Source of the DNA: Ephemerocybe angulata
Lineage: Eukaryota; Basidiomycota; Agaricomycetes; Agaricales; Psathyrellaceae
DNA length: 64,000 nt
Assembly (NCBI GenBank): GCA_013368325.1
Contig: JAACJK010000225.1
Span: forward strand, 248,001 to 312,000
Reading direction: 5' to 3'
The translations under genes and the position numbers were made by a program. Below the pieces are notes generated by a model. That model ran no database searches. It saw nothing but the letters and a program-made list of their open reading frames with translations, and was not told where the DNA came from. Shown one piece after another: positions 44,989 through 55,622 of the stretch (positions are counted from its first letter, which is position 1; the number at the start of each line of letters is the position of its first letter).

Positions 44989-45067
44989 AGGTGCTACCAG
45001 GGTTCGAACCTGGGTTTCGGGAATTCTTAATCAAAATCCCGAGTGATAACCACTACACTATAGCACC
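44989..45067 (-). tRNA. tRNA-Gln (anticodon TTG) with a 7-nt intron
   Basis: On the minus strand the acceptor stem GGTGCTA pairs with TAGCACC. The D arm contains AGTGTAGTGGTTATCACT. The anticodon stem CGGGA pairs with TCCCG, with loop TTTTGA and anticodon TTG. The T arm is CCAGG-TTCGAAC-CCTGG. Seven extra bases (about TTAAGAA, exact phase ambiguous by one or two bases) lie just 3' of the anticodon, where nuclear tRNA introns sit. The spliced length is 72 nt. Confidence 0.88.
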
Positions 45068-45404
45068 GACACGCCTAGCGTGGAGCGAACCCTTTATCCC
45101 TCCAAGCAAGCAAACGAGGTGTTTCAATCGGCCGATCGAGAGATCGACGACCTGTCAGCCGGTCCCAAGCCGACATCATATCTACCCCGCACTACTACTC
45201 TGAAGCTTGTCTGGCAATGAGTCTTTTAGACCATAACCAACACGCACTGTATTCCCTAGGTGAAGTATCGACCTTTCGACGCGCCCAGTGGGTCCCTTAT
45301 AGGTGCGCAATAGAGGGAGTGGGCAATGTCTGACCTCAGAATCTAATTTCCGAACATTGCAACCAGATAGGCGCCGTTCCAGCCACATCCGGGCCCAACA
45401 TTAA

Positions 45405-46923
45405 ATGAATGTCCAACCTGACACAACGGGCTCTGCGACCTCAGAGCGTCGATGGACACGAGATAATGACTACTACTTCGAAGACGGGAGTGCTGTCCTG
45501 CTCGTGGAAGACGTCTTATTCAACGTGCGTGAATCCAGGCTTCGACCCCGGGCAGTACATGAGGCTTATCCACCCGGACTTGTAGGTACACCGCTCGAGG
45601 CTGAACAGAGACGGATCTACGTTTGTTACGATGTTCGGGCTGCCACAGGGGGAGAATGTGGAGGGAAGATCAGACGACCACCCTATCGTTCTAGGCGGTG
45701 AAACGGCCACCGAGTTCAAGCACTTTCTGTTCGCCTTGTATGCCTTGTGAGTCTCTCGAACCAGCTACTTACTTCATAGCACCTCTAATTAAAAATATAG
45801 CCCACCTGAATTGAGGATTCTCACCTCTCCGACGGGCGCGAAGCTCGCAGCCCTAATAAGCATCGCCAAGGTGTCCAACAAATACACCTTCAACTCTCTT
45901 GAGAATTGGGCCCTCGAAGCGATCCAAGACTACGTCAACCGCAAGCCCTCCCCAATCCTCAGCTCCATCCCCAGCCCCACATCCTACATCTACCACCCCT
46001 CGCACACCAAAGACCTCGGCAACGCCTCCTTCCCCACAGACGGGAGCAGCAGCACAGCGCACCTCACACGCCTAATCTCGCTGGCCCAGCTATGCGGGCA
46101 CAAACCCCTCCTCGACACCATGATCAACTTCCTGCGCGAACTAATGACGACCTCCCTCCAATACGCATACCTCGCCATGACGCTCTCCGACGAACTCGAG
46201 CTCAAAGCCCTCCGCGGCGCCGCCTACCTCGAAGTCATGCAAAAAGCCGAGATCGTCCAACCGCTCGAGCTCGACCTCGGGCTGACGCCCTCCTCCCCCA
46301 CCTCCTTCTCCCCGAGCACGTCCTCCGGAAGCCTACTACTCAACCCGGACCTCGCCTCCTCCATCCAGCTCGGCGCCATGGCCAACGCCCTCGCCCCGCT
46401 CACAGTCACAGGCCCCGGCACCTCGCCCTCCTCCCCCTCATCCTCCCCGTCCTCATCCCCCTCCCCCGCAGCACAAACCACCTCATCCTTCCCAGGCCCC
46501 CACACCCGCCGTCGCGCAGGGCAGTTCGTCTCCCTCCCCATCACACCCAGCCAGCAGCTCCGCCTGCTCTCGGGCTACTACCGCCTCGCGCACACCTGGG
46601 ACCTCCTGCGCCTCACGCCGCCCGCGTTCGAGCACGCGCCGAGCTGCGCGACGACGTGGCACCAGCACGGGTGCACGACGGCGTGGCTTGAATTTTGGAA
46701 GGACAAGACGGCGAAGAGCGAGGCGGTGCTGGCGCACGGCGCGGCGGACGTGCTGGGGAAGCTGAGGGCGATACAGAAGGAGTATGATCGGTGGGGGAGC
46801 GCGGCGTATATGCATAATGATTGTAGGATTAGTGCGAAGAGGAGGATTGCGGAGGTGGTGAGGAAGGTGGAGGGGAGTTTGAGTGAGTACTTTACGAGTG
46901 CGGGGGAGGTGGGTGGGCGGTGA
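45405..46923 (+). CDS. BTB/POZ domain protein
   Basis: Exons 45405-45524, 45586-45746 and 45801-46923 give 467 residues. The BTB domain covers about residues 20-110: DNDYYFEDGSAVLLVEDVLFN, then VHRSRLNRDGSTFVTMFGLP, HPIVLGGETATEFKHFLFALY. A helical region follows with SIAKVSNKYTFNSLENWALE, as in mushroom BTB families. The middle has a long Ser/Pro-rich stretch. Near the end, CATTWHQHGCTTAWLEFWKD and NDCRISAKRRIAEVV look like a conserved tail. BTB proteins dimerise and often act as adaptors for cullin-3 ligases; no specific partner is evident. A run of Ser/Pro codons gives strong antisense ORFs, which I treat as shadows. Confidence 0.87.
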
Positions 46924-47435
46924 GATGGAGTGGGTTTCTTGTCTTGCATATTGGTTTCGTCTTCTGACTTTGACTTGTCTGCTCATCCTGCACCTGTACT
47001 TGTATCGTTCTGCTTCATATCTTGTTAGTCCCCACTGTACCATAGCACCACAATCTCACCTTCTCTTCTAAAAATTATCAGCAAGCCGAAAGGAGAATAC
47101 AGCTACCAAAGCAAGCAAAAGCCTGAATTGAGGGGGGAAAGAAATAAAACTACTCTACAAGTGTCCGAACGTAGCCCAATACCAGAAAGGGTCTCCGAAC
47201 CACGGTGCGAAAATCAAGAAAGACTACCTATAGATCAACTTGCAGGCTACATATAAAATGTCCACTTGAGATATGTTGTTGATACAATACAACATGCAGA
47301 TGTTCGAGTCGGTCGGAAACGTCGAACGGGAAGATATCGTGAAAGATACGGGGAATATGAGCGCAGGTCGGCTATGAAACGAGTGAATGTGCGTGTGCGC
47401 GAGAAGCTAGAACAAAAGAAGTTGCAACGGCCTTC
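46924..47435. other. Convergent 3' intergenic region
   Basis: About 510 bp between the 3' ends of the BTB gene and the membrane-protein gene. No gene recognised. Confidence 0.4.
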
Positions 47436-49371
47436 TCACCATGACACCAACGACGACGCCGCCAACGCCCCGCCCACAGCAAAGACGCCCAGCTGCACCC
47501 ACACCCCCACATCCCACACAATGCGCTTCCTAAACTGCTTCCTTTGCAACGCCCTTTCCTTCCTCAGCAGAAGCTCGTCCGTGACCGTTCTCATCGCATC
47601 AGGCGAGCCCTGGACCCCAGGCCCAGGCGCAGTGGACGTCGACTGAATCGGTGTGTGCGTGCTGGTGGTAGGCAGCATCGGCGTGCGCGGGACGACGATG
47701 CTTACCGGCCGCTTAAAGAAGTGCACACATATATGGAGGATGCACGGGAGGATGTACGTAGTGGTGAGAGCGAGGGCGACGGTTGTTATAGCGAGGACGG
47801 TGATGAAGTGGATGCCGAAGGACGTTGGGGAGAGGAGGGAGAAGACGAGGGTGAGGATGATGATGGAGGGGACGAGGAGGGTGCGGGTGAGGTTGATGGT
47901 CGTCCGTGCGACACGGATGGGCAGGGCGGGGATGGTGAGGAGGGGTTGCGGGCTCCCGAGGAGGAGGATGGATGCGGAGAGGGAGGCGAGGGCTGTTCGG
48001 ATGGCCTTTATTGAGGGATCGATGTGGGGTAGTTTGCCCAATAGCGTTCCCTCTAGGAAATGTGGGATCTGGAGCGAAGATGAGCGCTGAATGGGATTAT
48101 TTAATACTAGGGGAGGTTTATGGATAGCAGATGTACTCACAGTTGCGGGGATGTTGGGTTTCGCGGCGAAGATGACGATGGGGAGGATGAGGAGGGTGGC
48201 GCAGAGGACGGAGATGAAGGAGAGGATGCGGAATGACCGCGATCGGGGAGTCTTTGCGGTCGAGACAGGGTTGCGACCGCTTTTCAGCGATGCGTAGAGA
48301 GGGAGGGATGAGGATGTGCAGAATGTGAAAGCAATAGCGACTAGGGGAGATGATTAGTAGCGAAATTAAATCCGGCTTCTATAGTTCACTGACATATGCC
48401 TTTCCACACAGACGGGGTGCCGTGTATCCAACCGCTTTCCACGAACAATGAACCCTTCGCATGGGCGAAGCTTGCACAGATCAGCCATGCGACGTAGGTC
48501 AGGATAGATAGCCATGACGCAAACACGACCCGCTTTGAGGCGAGGGAGGGGCCTAATGACAGGAAGAAGACCGCGGTACCGCAGATGAGTATAACGAGTA
48601 GGCGCAGAAGGACAGGCTGCGGAAGGTATGGGAGAAGTAAATGAATGGATTCTAGAGCCAAGGTTAGTACCACGATGTTAAGGGGCGAGTCGATGTGAAC
48701 CCACCATGGAGATAGAGTATCGCGAGGAATGAACTGTACACAGTTGTTCCGACCCTGACGCACAATCGCACTATTCTCCTCTGCCGCTCCTTCCCTCTGG
48801 CTTTAGCGAAGGTGTCGCACAGGATTTCCGTGAGATCCGCTTTCCGTAGATATCGCGCCAACAGGTACCATATCTGCCTCGAAAAGGCAGAGGCAAGCGC
48901 TAACACGAACAGTGCGGGAAGCCCATACTTCAATGGTAACTCTGCTCCGGCGGGTAGAATGCTGAGTGCCCCTAGCTTCAGGAACGGGGCGAGGAGATAG
49001 AGGAAGACGGTGGTGGGGGGTAGTGGGGGTATGCTTGTCCGTCGAATCTCGAATATTGGGCTGACGATGTCGTCGTGCTCCTCCGGGTCGCCGTCGTCAT
49101 CCGAAAATTCGAAGTGGTTGGCAGCATCCTGAGCGTCGTCATCGTGGACCAGAATGAGTGCTGCGGATGAATCGAGGGCTGACAGGATTGGAGAGTCCTC
49201 GTCGTCGGAGCTCTCCGCGCCTAGTGAAAGGCGGCGGGGTCGCCCGTCGAAGCGCGGCTCGTTGTCGTCCTCGGTGTTGATACTGAGAGGGGTCGGACGC
49301 TTGTGGTGGGCATATGGGCTGTGGTGCCTGCTGGAGGCAGCGATTGCGGCCATTGCTGCGGTTGTAGCCAT
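47436..49371 (-). CDS. Polytopic membrane protein of unknown function
   Basis: Exons 48705-49371, 48394-48651, 48141-48340 and 47436-48086 on the minus strand give 591 residues. The N-terminal 110 residues are hydrophilic and rich in Ser, Asp and Glu. Then come about nine to eleven hydrophobic segments, such as YGLPALFVLALASAF, LLRLLVILICGTAVFFLSLG, FASWLSILTYVAWLICASFA, FISVLCATLLILPIVIFAA, LLVPSIIILTLVFSLL and FITVLAITTVALALTTTYI. The order of helices and loops recalls amino-acid permease-like fungal proteins, but I cannot name a family. The start at 49371 was preferred over an upstream in-frame ATG at 49470 because the residues after it (ATTAAMAAIAASS) start the hydrophilic domain. All exon phases fit. 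Confidence 0.75.
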
Positions 49372-49534
49372 TGTCGTAGAGCAAATCTGCGCCAGGCAGC
49401 GACCAGAAAACAGACCCGCAGTAATGAGCAGAAGGAAACGAACTTGTAAAGCCGATGACAAATAAGGCACAACATCATTGTTCTTGTTCCTGGCGGGCGC
49501 TTAATTTGGCTCTGACAGCGACAGTGCTGGCACT

Positions 49535-49835
49535 TGCTGCATCCATGTCTTGCTCGCCGAGCTTGAAGACCCCGAAGAGACGAGAAAAAATGTGAACGAA
49601 ATTCCCCAGCGCCCAGATCGACCCCTTGTCCAACTTCGACGCAGGCTGGCGACCACGGAATCATCCCATATCGATGTCAAACTCCGGGCAGCCTTTGGGC
49701 TGCCTGTTCAAGTTGACATTTCCATCGACCTTTATCACGACTTCAAACCAATCTATCAAGTTCTCAAGGGTGCATTGCAGGCTGCAGCTCATTCACCAGC
49801 GATGCGAGAGAGTGCGAGAGTCAGCATCATCCCTC
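49535..49835 (+). repeat. Dispersed repeat, copy B
   Basis: Partner of copy A at 32168-32440 in opposite orientation. This copy is slightly longer and has small insertions such as GGGCAGCCTTTGGGCTGCC. It lies about 420 bp upstream of the broken F-box gene. Confidence 0.75.
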
Positions 49836-50250
49836 ATTTCCCCAAATCCACGCCAGAATCTCAAATAGGGCGACCTAAGACCCACTACCTTACGTTAGCA
49901 GGCATTATTAGGAGAAGGAGGAAAAATTATGAAGGGGAGTAACGAAGTGTCTGTTTCACCTAGTTGTAAGAGAATCTGCGATAATTTGACCGGGTTGAAC
50001 AATAGTATCAAAGTCTGTTGCTTTGTTAGCTCCCATCCATCAAGTTTGAGCTTTGCAGCAGAATACAATCATGTCGGTCCCTTTTCCCTGTTTGCTTTGT
50101 TTTGCTATCAGAGACATATAAAGATGACCGATGAGAGAGACGTCCCTCATACCCTCCCTTCTCTAAAGCTGCTGTCACCCTCGCACCTATTGATAGCCGG
50201 CCTCCCCCAAGCCACCTTGACTGCAACACACCAAACCAAGCTCACAGGTC

Positions 50251-51441
50251 ATGCATCCGTGCTTACAGGTTTAAGAGGTGGTCCGCAACGTCTGCAGCTA
50301 TCTGGACAAGAAATCTTGTCTTGCATTTGGATTAACGTGCCAAGCGGTCATCGATCCTGCCCTCGATGAGATCTGGGAGAATCTCGATTCATGGGACTTC
50401 CTACTCAGCCTCCCAGAAGATGTGAGGAAGATAAGTAAGAAGTCCTGTAAGAATTGTGGAGAACGCGTGTCAGGAACCGAGTGCACGAGATACCCAAGAG
50501 ATACCTCGTATGTTTCCTCTCATCTTTACACTTGAATTAGAATAACCTAACATATCCTATAGGAACTTTTCGACGGGAAGAACGGGTTTACGAATACCGA
50601 TTTGCAGCAGTATCTCGCGCACTACGCACCCAGAATCCGTGTTTTGAAACCAGAGGTCCGCTGCGGGATGGTTATGCCGTCTACGAGTTTCTTTCAAGCG
50701 CTCGCGCTGGCAACAGAGAACGAGCCCGGCGCCCTCTCACCTTCTCTCCGGGAATTCAAGTGGATGCCACCATCTATGATTAAGAAGTGTTTTCCAGAGT
50801 GGGAGAATGCTGCAAGATCCTCGGCGCTTATGACCCTTTTTCTTGGCTCAAGGGTCAGTACCCTCCACGCCGAGCTTTCCAATGGATACGGCGACGCTCT
50901 ATACCTGGCGTCCGTTTACGCTGCTATGAAGCGGCTTGGCCCATTGCAGTTGGCAGGGCTCAGCTTGGAACTGAATCCATCCGAGGCTGCACTACTTGAT
51001 GGATTTTTTGGGGTCGGGGGCTCCGCATCGACGGGGATTCACTTGAGAGTGCTTCGTCTCGGATGCCTCTCAATACGCCATCTGTTTAGCGTGGCTTCTC
51101 TTCCTCAAGTTGAAGATCTTTCAGTCGAAGAGTTGGATTCAGGCTCATTTCAAGACACCGCTTTCGCGGCCGCGGCGGCATGCGCGAGCTTGCCTCTCAC
51201 TCCATTTCCAAACCTCCGACGCCTAATGCTGGGTGCATCCAATTTCGAACAGGTTGCCGTGTTCTTGCTATGCTTACCTCAGGAACAAGGTGCACGGGCA
51301 TATGTGCGCTTCCACTTGTTAGAGCTTAGCGGGGACTCTGATCAAAGCCACGTTGCTGGTGAGAACCTTGGCGGTGTCGTTGACCATGTTGTCGGCGACC
51401 TCAGAGGAGGACATCGTGGGTCAGACTCAAAACGCCTGTGA
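50251..51441 (+). pseudogene. F-box/LRR gene with nonsense codon and frame disruption
   Basis: An ATG at 50251 begins an F-box-like start (MHPCLQV), but the next codon is TAA (50272-50274). Right after it the frame goes on as EVVRNVCSYLDKKSCLAFGL, TCQAVIDPALDEIWENLDSW and LLSLPEDVRKI, the usual continuation of this family. A plausible intron (50508-50562) leads to a long exon (50563-51441) with LRR-like sequence (for example RVLRLGCLSIRHLFSVASLP and FPNLRRLMLGASN). However, the phase across this intron does not match, so a frameshift is likely as well. The two lesions make a full protein unlikely. Its intact relative is at 32622-34305. Confidence 0.7.
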
Positions 51442-51732
51442 GTTGGAGGTTGCAGGAGACTCGGAAGCGCCCAAAGGGCATCGTGTGAGCGGTGTCCAAG
51501 GCAATAGACGCCGGGGAATATTATTATCAATTCATCATGTCAACAGTGCATCGCATGCTCACCGCCGCATCTCTCCAATCTCTTGAGGAATCACCAACCA
51601 TCCTTATGTGCCGGATCAGCACCGTGATGCCCCATGACACGCATCTCAGCGCTCTTCAAGACATAGCCCACCATGCTCTAGCATAACGTCGACGACAACA
51701 AGCAGAAACCCGCAAACCAAGGCCGCATTCGC

Positions 51733-54700
51733 ATGGCTACCGGTCACCTCCAGCCTCCAAAAGCCCCCAGCGATCAGCTCCGCCTCGAAAGCTTTCAAAT
51801 ACTCTCCAGGCTCCAACTCATCTTCGAATTCCGTGTATGGCTGGAATACACGCGAGATAATGTCCCCAGGAGGTTCGATTCACCTCTCGTGCGGCTGTGG
51901 GACTGTATGTCGTTTGGTGCACCATTGTGTACACTCCTGGAACTATTAGGATCGCCTACACCACGGAATCTGCTGGTCTACCCGGAAGAGTTTAACTTCG
52001 ATCTACCACTGGAGCCGCGGAAGGCTTACATCGAGAACTTCATTCAACGGACGAACGCGCTCGAGACGCAGGGCCGATTGTCGTATGGCGAGGTGGTCAG
52101 AGTGGACGATTTCATCAACGGAACGTTGAGCGGATACACAAAAGTGAGTGCGGATCTTATCACGGCGCCTAATGAACTACTCATCGCTGGTTTAGGTACT
52201 GCGGACAGTGAAGAGGATACTTGTGGCCCTCCAAGAATCGTACCCTGGCTTGTTTGTGGTGCCCCATGGCTCGAGTGCCCGGCGCACGAGCTTGCTTCAA
52301 CAACTTATCGGAGGGGAGAGAGTGCATGTGTCTCGGCTTGCGGATGTTGCAGTAAGCTTGCCTCAGTCGTATTTCTGCCCTGCACTCAGATTGGTTGACT
52401 AGAGTGTTCCCGAAGGATGCAGCCTCTCGACTCTACGAACAAGCCAACCACATCATGGAACCCTCATTGGAGGCCTTCATCGTCTCGTGCTCACGCCTCA
52501 TCCCGTACCACAATCTGGTCCTTCAATCTCTTTCAGACGTCATCACAACCAAAGAAGAAGAGCGGTGGGACGAAGTCTTCTCCTTTACGGTACGATTTCA
52601 AGTTATGGGCTCTTTTCCAAGACGCTCATCGCCTAGTACAGGGCAAAATCTTTCGAACCAGCATCTTCACTGCCTACCGCTCGCTGTGCGCGAACTACAT
52701 CCCGTTGAGCGTTTTCCTCGAGTCGGTGATACACAAGGTAAGCTCTGCTCTCAGAAAGTGAAGCAACTTGCTTATAGCTGCGCCAGTCGCCGAAACAGGA
52801 AGAAGCACATATCATCCTCCAGCACGTATCGCACATCCTAAACAGAATATCGCAGTACCACATTGTGCTACAGGTACGCCTCAGTATTCGTCATCAGCTT
52901 AAACCTCTGATCTAAATTTGGTGCAGTCTATTCTGGACGTCACGACCCCAGCAACGAACCCCTTCTACGACGCGCTATGCCTCATGACTTTCGAAATGTA
53001 CCAACTATCCGAGACGATCAACGAAGTCGGGATCGAACTCCGCACGATGTGGACTTGTCGACGTTTGCCTGGTCGTCTGAAAGCCCTGAAAAGCCTAAAC
53101 ATGGAGGGGCTCGGGAGCGTACTGCTGGATGACCGGCTGATGATCGACCCTATCTCGGGTATTCACCATTCTGTCTTCCTCTTCCAGACCATGCTCTTCT
53201 GCTGTATCGAACGACAAGACCCGGGCAACTGCTTAGGGAAGTATCCTGTCAAGCCATGGGAGCTTGGAGTTGCTCTGGGCCAGACGACGCCGCTTACCCT
53301 TGCCTATGCGATTCCCATCCAAAGCCTCAGGAGCCTTCATTGCATCGATGAAGGTGAGTCACCAACTTTTTACCATAGAGTTCCGCTGATGTTCTCTTGG
53401 CAGCGTACTTCGAGGTCGCCTGGGTCGATAGTATGAACACCGAGCAGACGGTTGTTTTCTACCCAACGATGCCCATGCAGTATTCCCAGTGGGTAGGGAA
53501 GTTAGAAGAACTCGTTCTCAGAGTATTTCGATCGTCTTCGGTCCCATCCTATGGGGAGGAGGATGAGCGCGAAAGTCTTCACACCGGAATATCGCTCATC
53601 TTGACGGGCGACGAAAAGATGTACGAGCGGAGAAAGTCGACTGCAAGGCCCTGGAGTCTCATCGGGAGAAAGGGAAACCATTCTGAAAGCTCTTCGTTCG
53701 TCGGGCAGGAGCAAGACACCGCATCGGTGCTTAGTTCTAGTCTGTTGCCGAACCTCTTCAACGGCAACGAGAAGTCACCTCAGGATGGAGCGCGTACGAG
53801 GCAAAGCCGCTCGCAGGCGAGTGGTAATAGGGTTCGGAAAGGCCATATGCGCCATCGGTCAGCAAAGAGTCCGCTGAGCTCAGGCTTTACCAGGGACGAC
53901 CTGATGATGGATGCGCACACTCCAACTCCTAACAACCTTTCTGTTCCTATGCCATCGGCGTATCTGGATAAGGAAGACGGCCGCTCGCCTCTTGCCGACT
54001 TGACTGGGAAGGTATTCAAAGAGGGACACTACCCCGTTGCCCATGGCGGACATTCAGACGTTTGGAAGGCGAATTGGAAAAAGGCGGACGGCTTGGACGC
54101 GAAGGTTGCAGTTAAGGTCCTCCGAAGCACGACAAAGGATGCAGAAAAGCAGGCCCAATTGATAACTGTACGTGCTCGTCCTTTTCGGGCTAATACAGGC
54201 TGCTACTGACTCGGTTATTTCGAATAGCGGATACACCACGAACTGCGGGTTTGGAAGCAGCTTGCGCATCCGCATGTCCTCCCTCTATGCGGGACGGTGA
54301 GTGACTTTGGGCCTTTCATCTCGATGATTTGCCCTTGGATGGAGAATGGCAGCGTGTCTACGTATCTAGAAAAGTCTGGGGATATCTTGTCAGTTCAAGA
54401 CAGGTTGAGGATTGTAAGTTCCACTTTTCTCTCGGCAGTCCAAGATTAAGCCTTTTCCAGATGGGAGAAGTCGCTGAAGGCCTCGCGTACCGTGAGTAAC
54501 ATTAGGATTCGGTCGCCTGCCTCCCCACTCACGACACCCGCAGTCCACTTGTGCTCTATCATCCATGGAGACCTTACCGGGGTATGTCAACTCCAACGTT
54601 ACTCTCTCGTATATCCGGTTTAACATAAACGACAGTCAAACGTTCTCCTCACAAGCGATCTCAGAGCTCAGCTCTCTGACTTTGGCCTTTCGACAATTGT

Positions 54701-55246
54701 GATGCAATCTGACGCTCAAACCCCGGACTCCTTTACATCGGGCCTTGGTGGTGCAGTTCGCTGGGCTGATTCTGCGCTATTTGCTGGACTACACACTGCA
54801 GGTGATGCAGGCGATGAAGAGTGGAAGCCTCCGCCTCTGACTTATAAAAGTGACGTCTACTCGCTGGGTAGTGTGATGCTCGAGGTAAGCGGTCAACTAA
54901 TCATCATTTCGGAGCGCCGACATGCATGTTGACACCTGCTTTGTAGATACTCTCTGGAAGGCAGCCATATCACTACATTGCGACAGATGCACAGGTTGTG
55001 ATTGAGCTTCACAAAGGGAATAAGCCTCGCCGTCCCGCTCAGTCTTTTGTGGACGATGGTCAATGGGAGTTGATACAGTGGTGCTGGTCGCAGCCACCGG
55101 AGGATAGGCCTGACGTTCATGATATCGCTGACCGCATTGCGGATATTATTGAGGAGCGAGTGGACTCCCGGGCTATGAGAGGATCTTTTGCTTCTGATAG
55201 CACTATTGAGATATCCATCCAATCATCCAATCACAGCCCACCCTGA
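51733..55246 (+). CDS. Cdc24-like RhoGEF (CH-DH) fused to a TKL-type protein kinase
   Basis: Exons 51733-52143, 52196-~52329, 52403-52589, 52642-52737, 52778-52873, 52927-53353, 53404-54167, 54228-54413, 54461-54491, 54544-54581, 54636-54884 and 54947-55246 give about 972 residues. The N-terminus resembles the Cdc24 calponin-homology domain (DSPLVRLWDCMSFGAPLCTL). The DH domain begins near LIGGERVHV and includes SIFTAYRSLCANYIPL, ILNRISQYHIVLQSILD and LCLMTFEMYQLSETI. A PH-like part follows (YFEVAWVD, VVFYPTMPMQYSQWVGKL). After a Ser-rich linker comes a kinase with a VAHGGHSDVWKANW loop, VAVKVL Lys, IIHGDLTGSNVLL (Asp of the catalytic loop), SDFGLS and YSLGSVMLEILSG. All key kinase residues are present. 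The junction between exons 2 and 3 is the weak point: the better-looking donor at 52352 does not keep the frame. Confidence 0.8.
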
Positions 55247-55622
55247 TTGTACTCTTAGTACTTTTATACACTGTCGGGTGCTTGATCTCCCCTTCTCACT
55301 GATAAACCTCAAAGATCAACAAGATCTCCTGAGTCATACTACTCTGCGTATGTGTCGCATATCGCCCGCTGTTGGAACAACATAGTGGACAGACCCGGGC
55401 GCTTATTTTGTCGCGCACGGACCTGCTTTCGTGGGAAGGTAGCGCCAAATTGGCTACACCCTTTTGGCCCAGCGACAACCGCGGCCGAGTCGAGGCCGCG
55501 CACTCATCTTCAACGATGGCTAGGAATCATTCTCTCTGCCAAATCCCCTTCTAGGCTCTGATATGAAGAATCATTGAAAGTCTCACCAACGCAGGCGGTA
55601 GCTCAACCTCAACTCAACGGTT
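55247..55622. promoter_or_regulatory. Intergenic region upstream of the PPOX gene
   Basis: 376 bp between two plus-strand genes. It should hold the 3' end of the kinase gene and the promoter of the oxidase gene. No distinct element recognised. Confidence 0.35.

Noticed and set aside
45906..46691. A 261-codon plus-strand ORF rich in Pro, Arg and His
   Set aside because: It is a shifted frame of the BTB gene; the Ser/Pro-rich codons there leave other frames open.
46483..47043. A 186-codon minus-strand ORF
   Set aside because: Arg-rich shadow on the strand opposite the BTB gene; no motif.
47544..48014. Plus-strand ORF with Gly/Asp/Glu-rich text
   Set aside because: Antisense shadow of the last exon of the membrane-protein gene.
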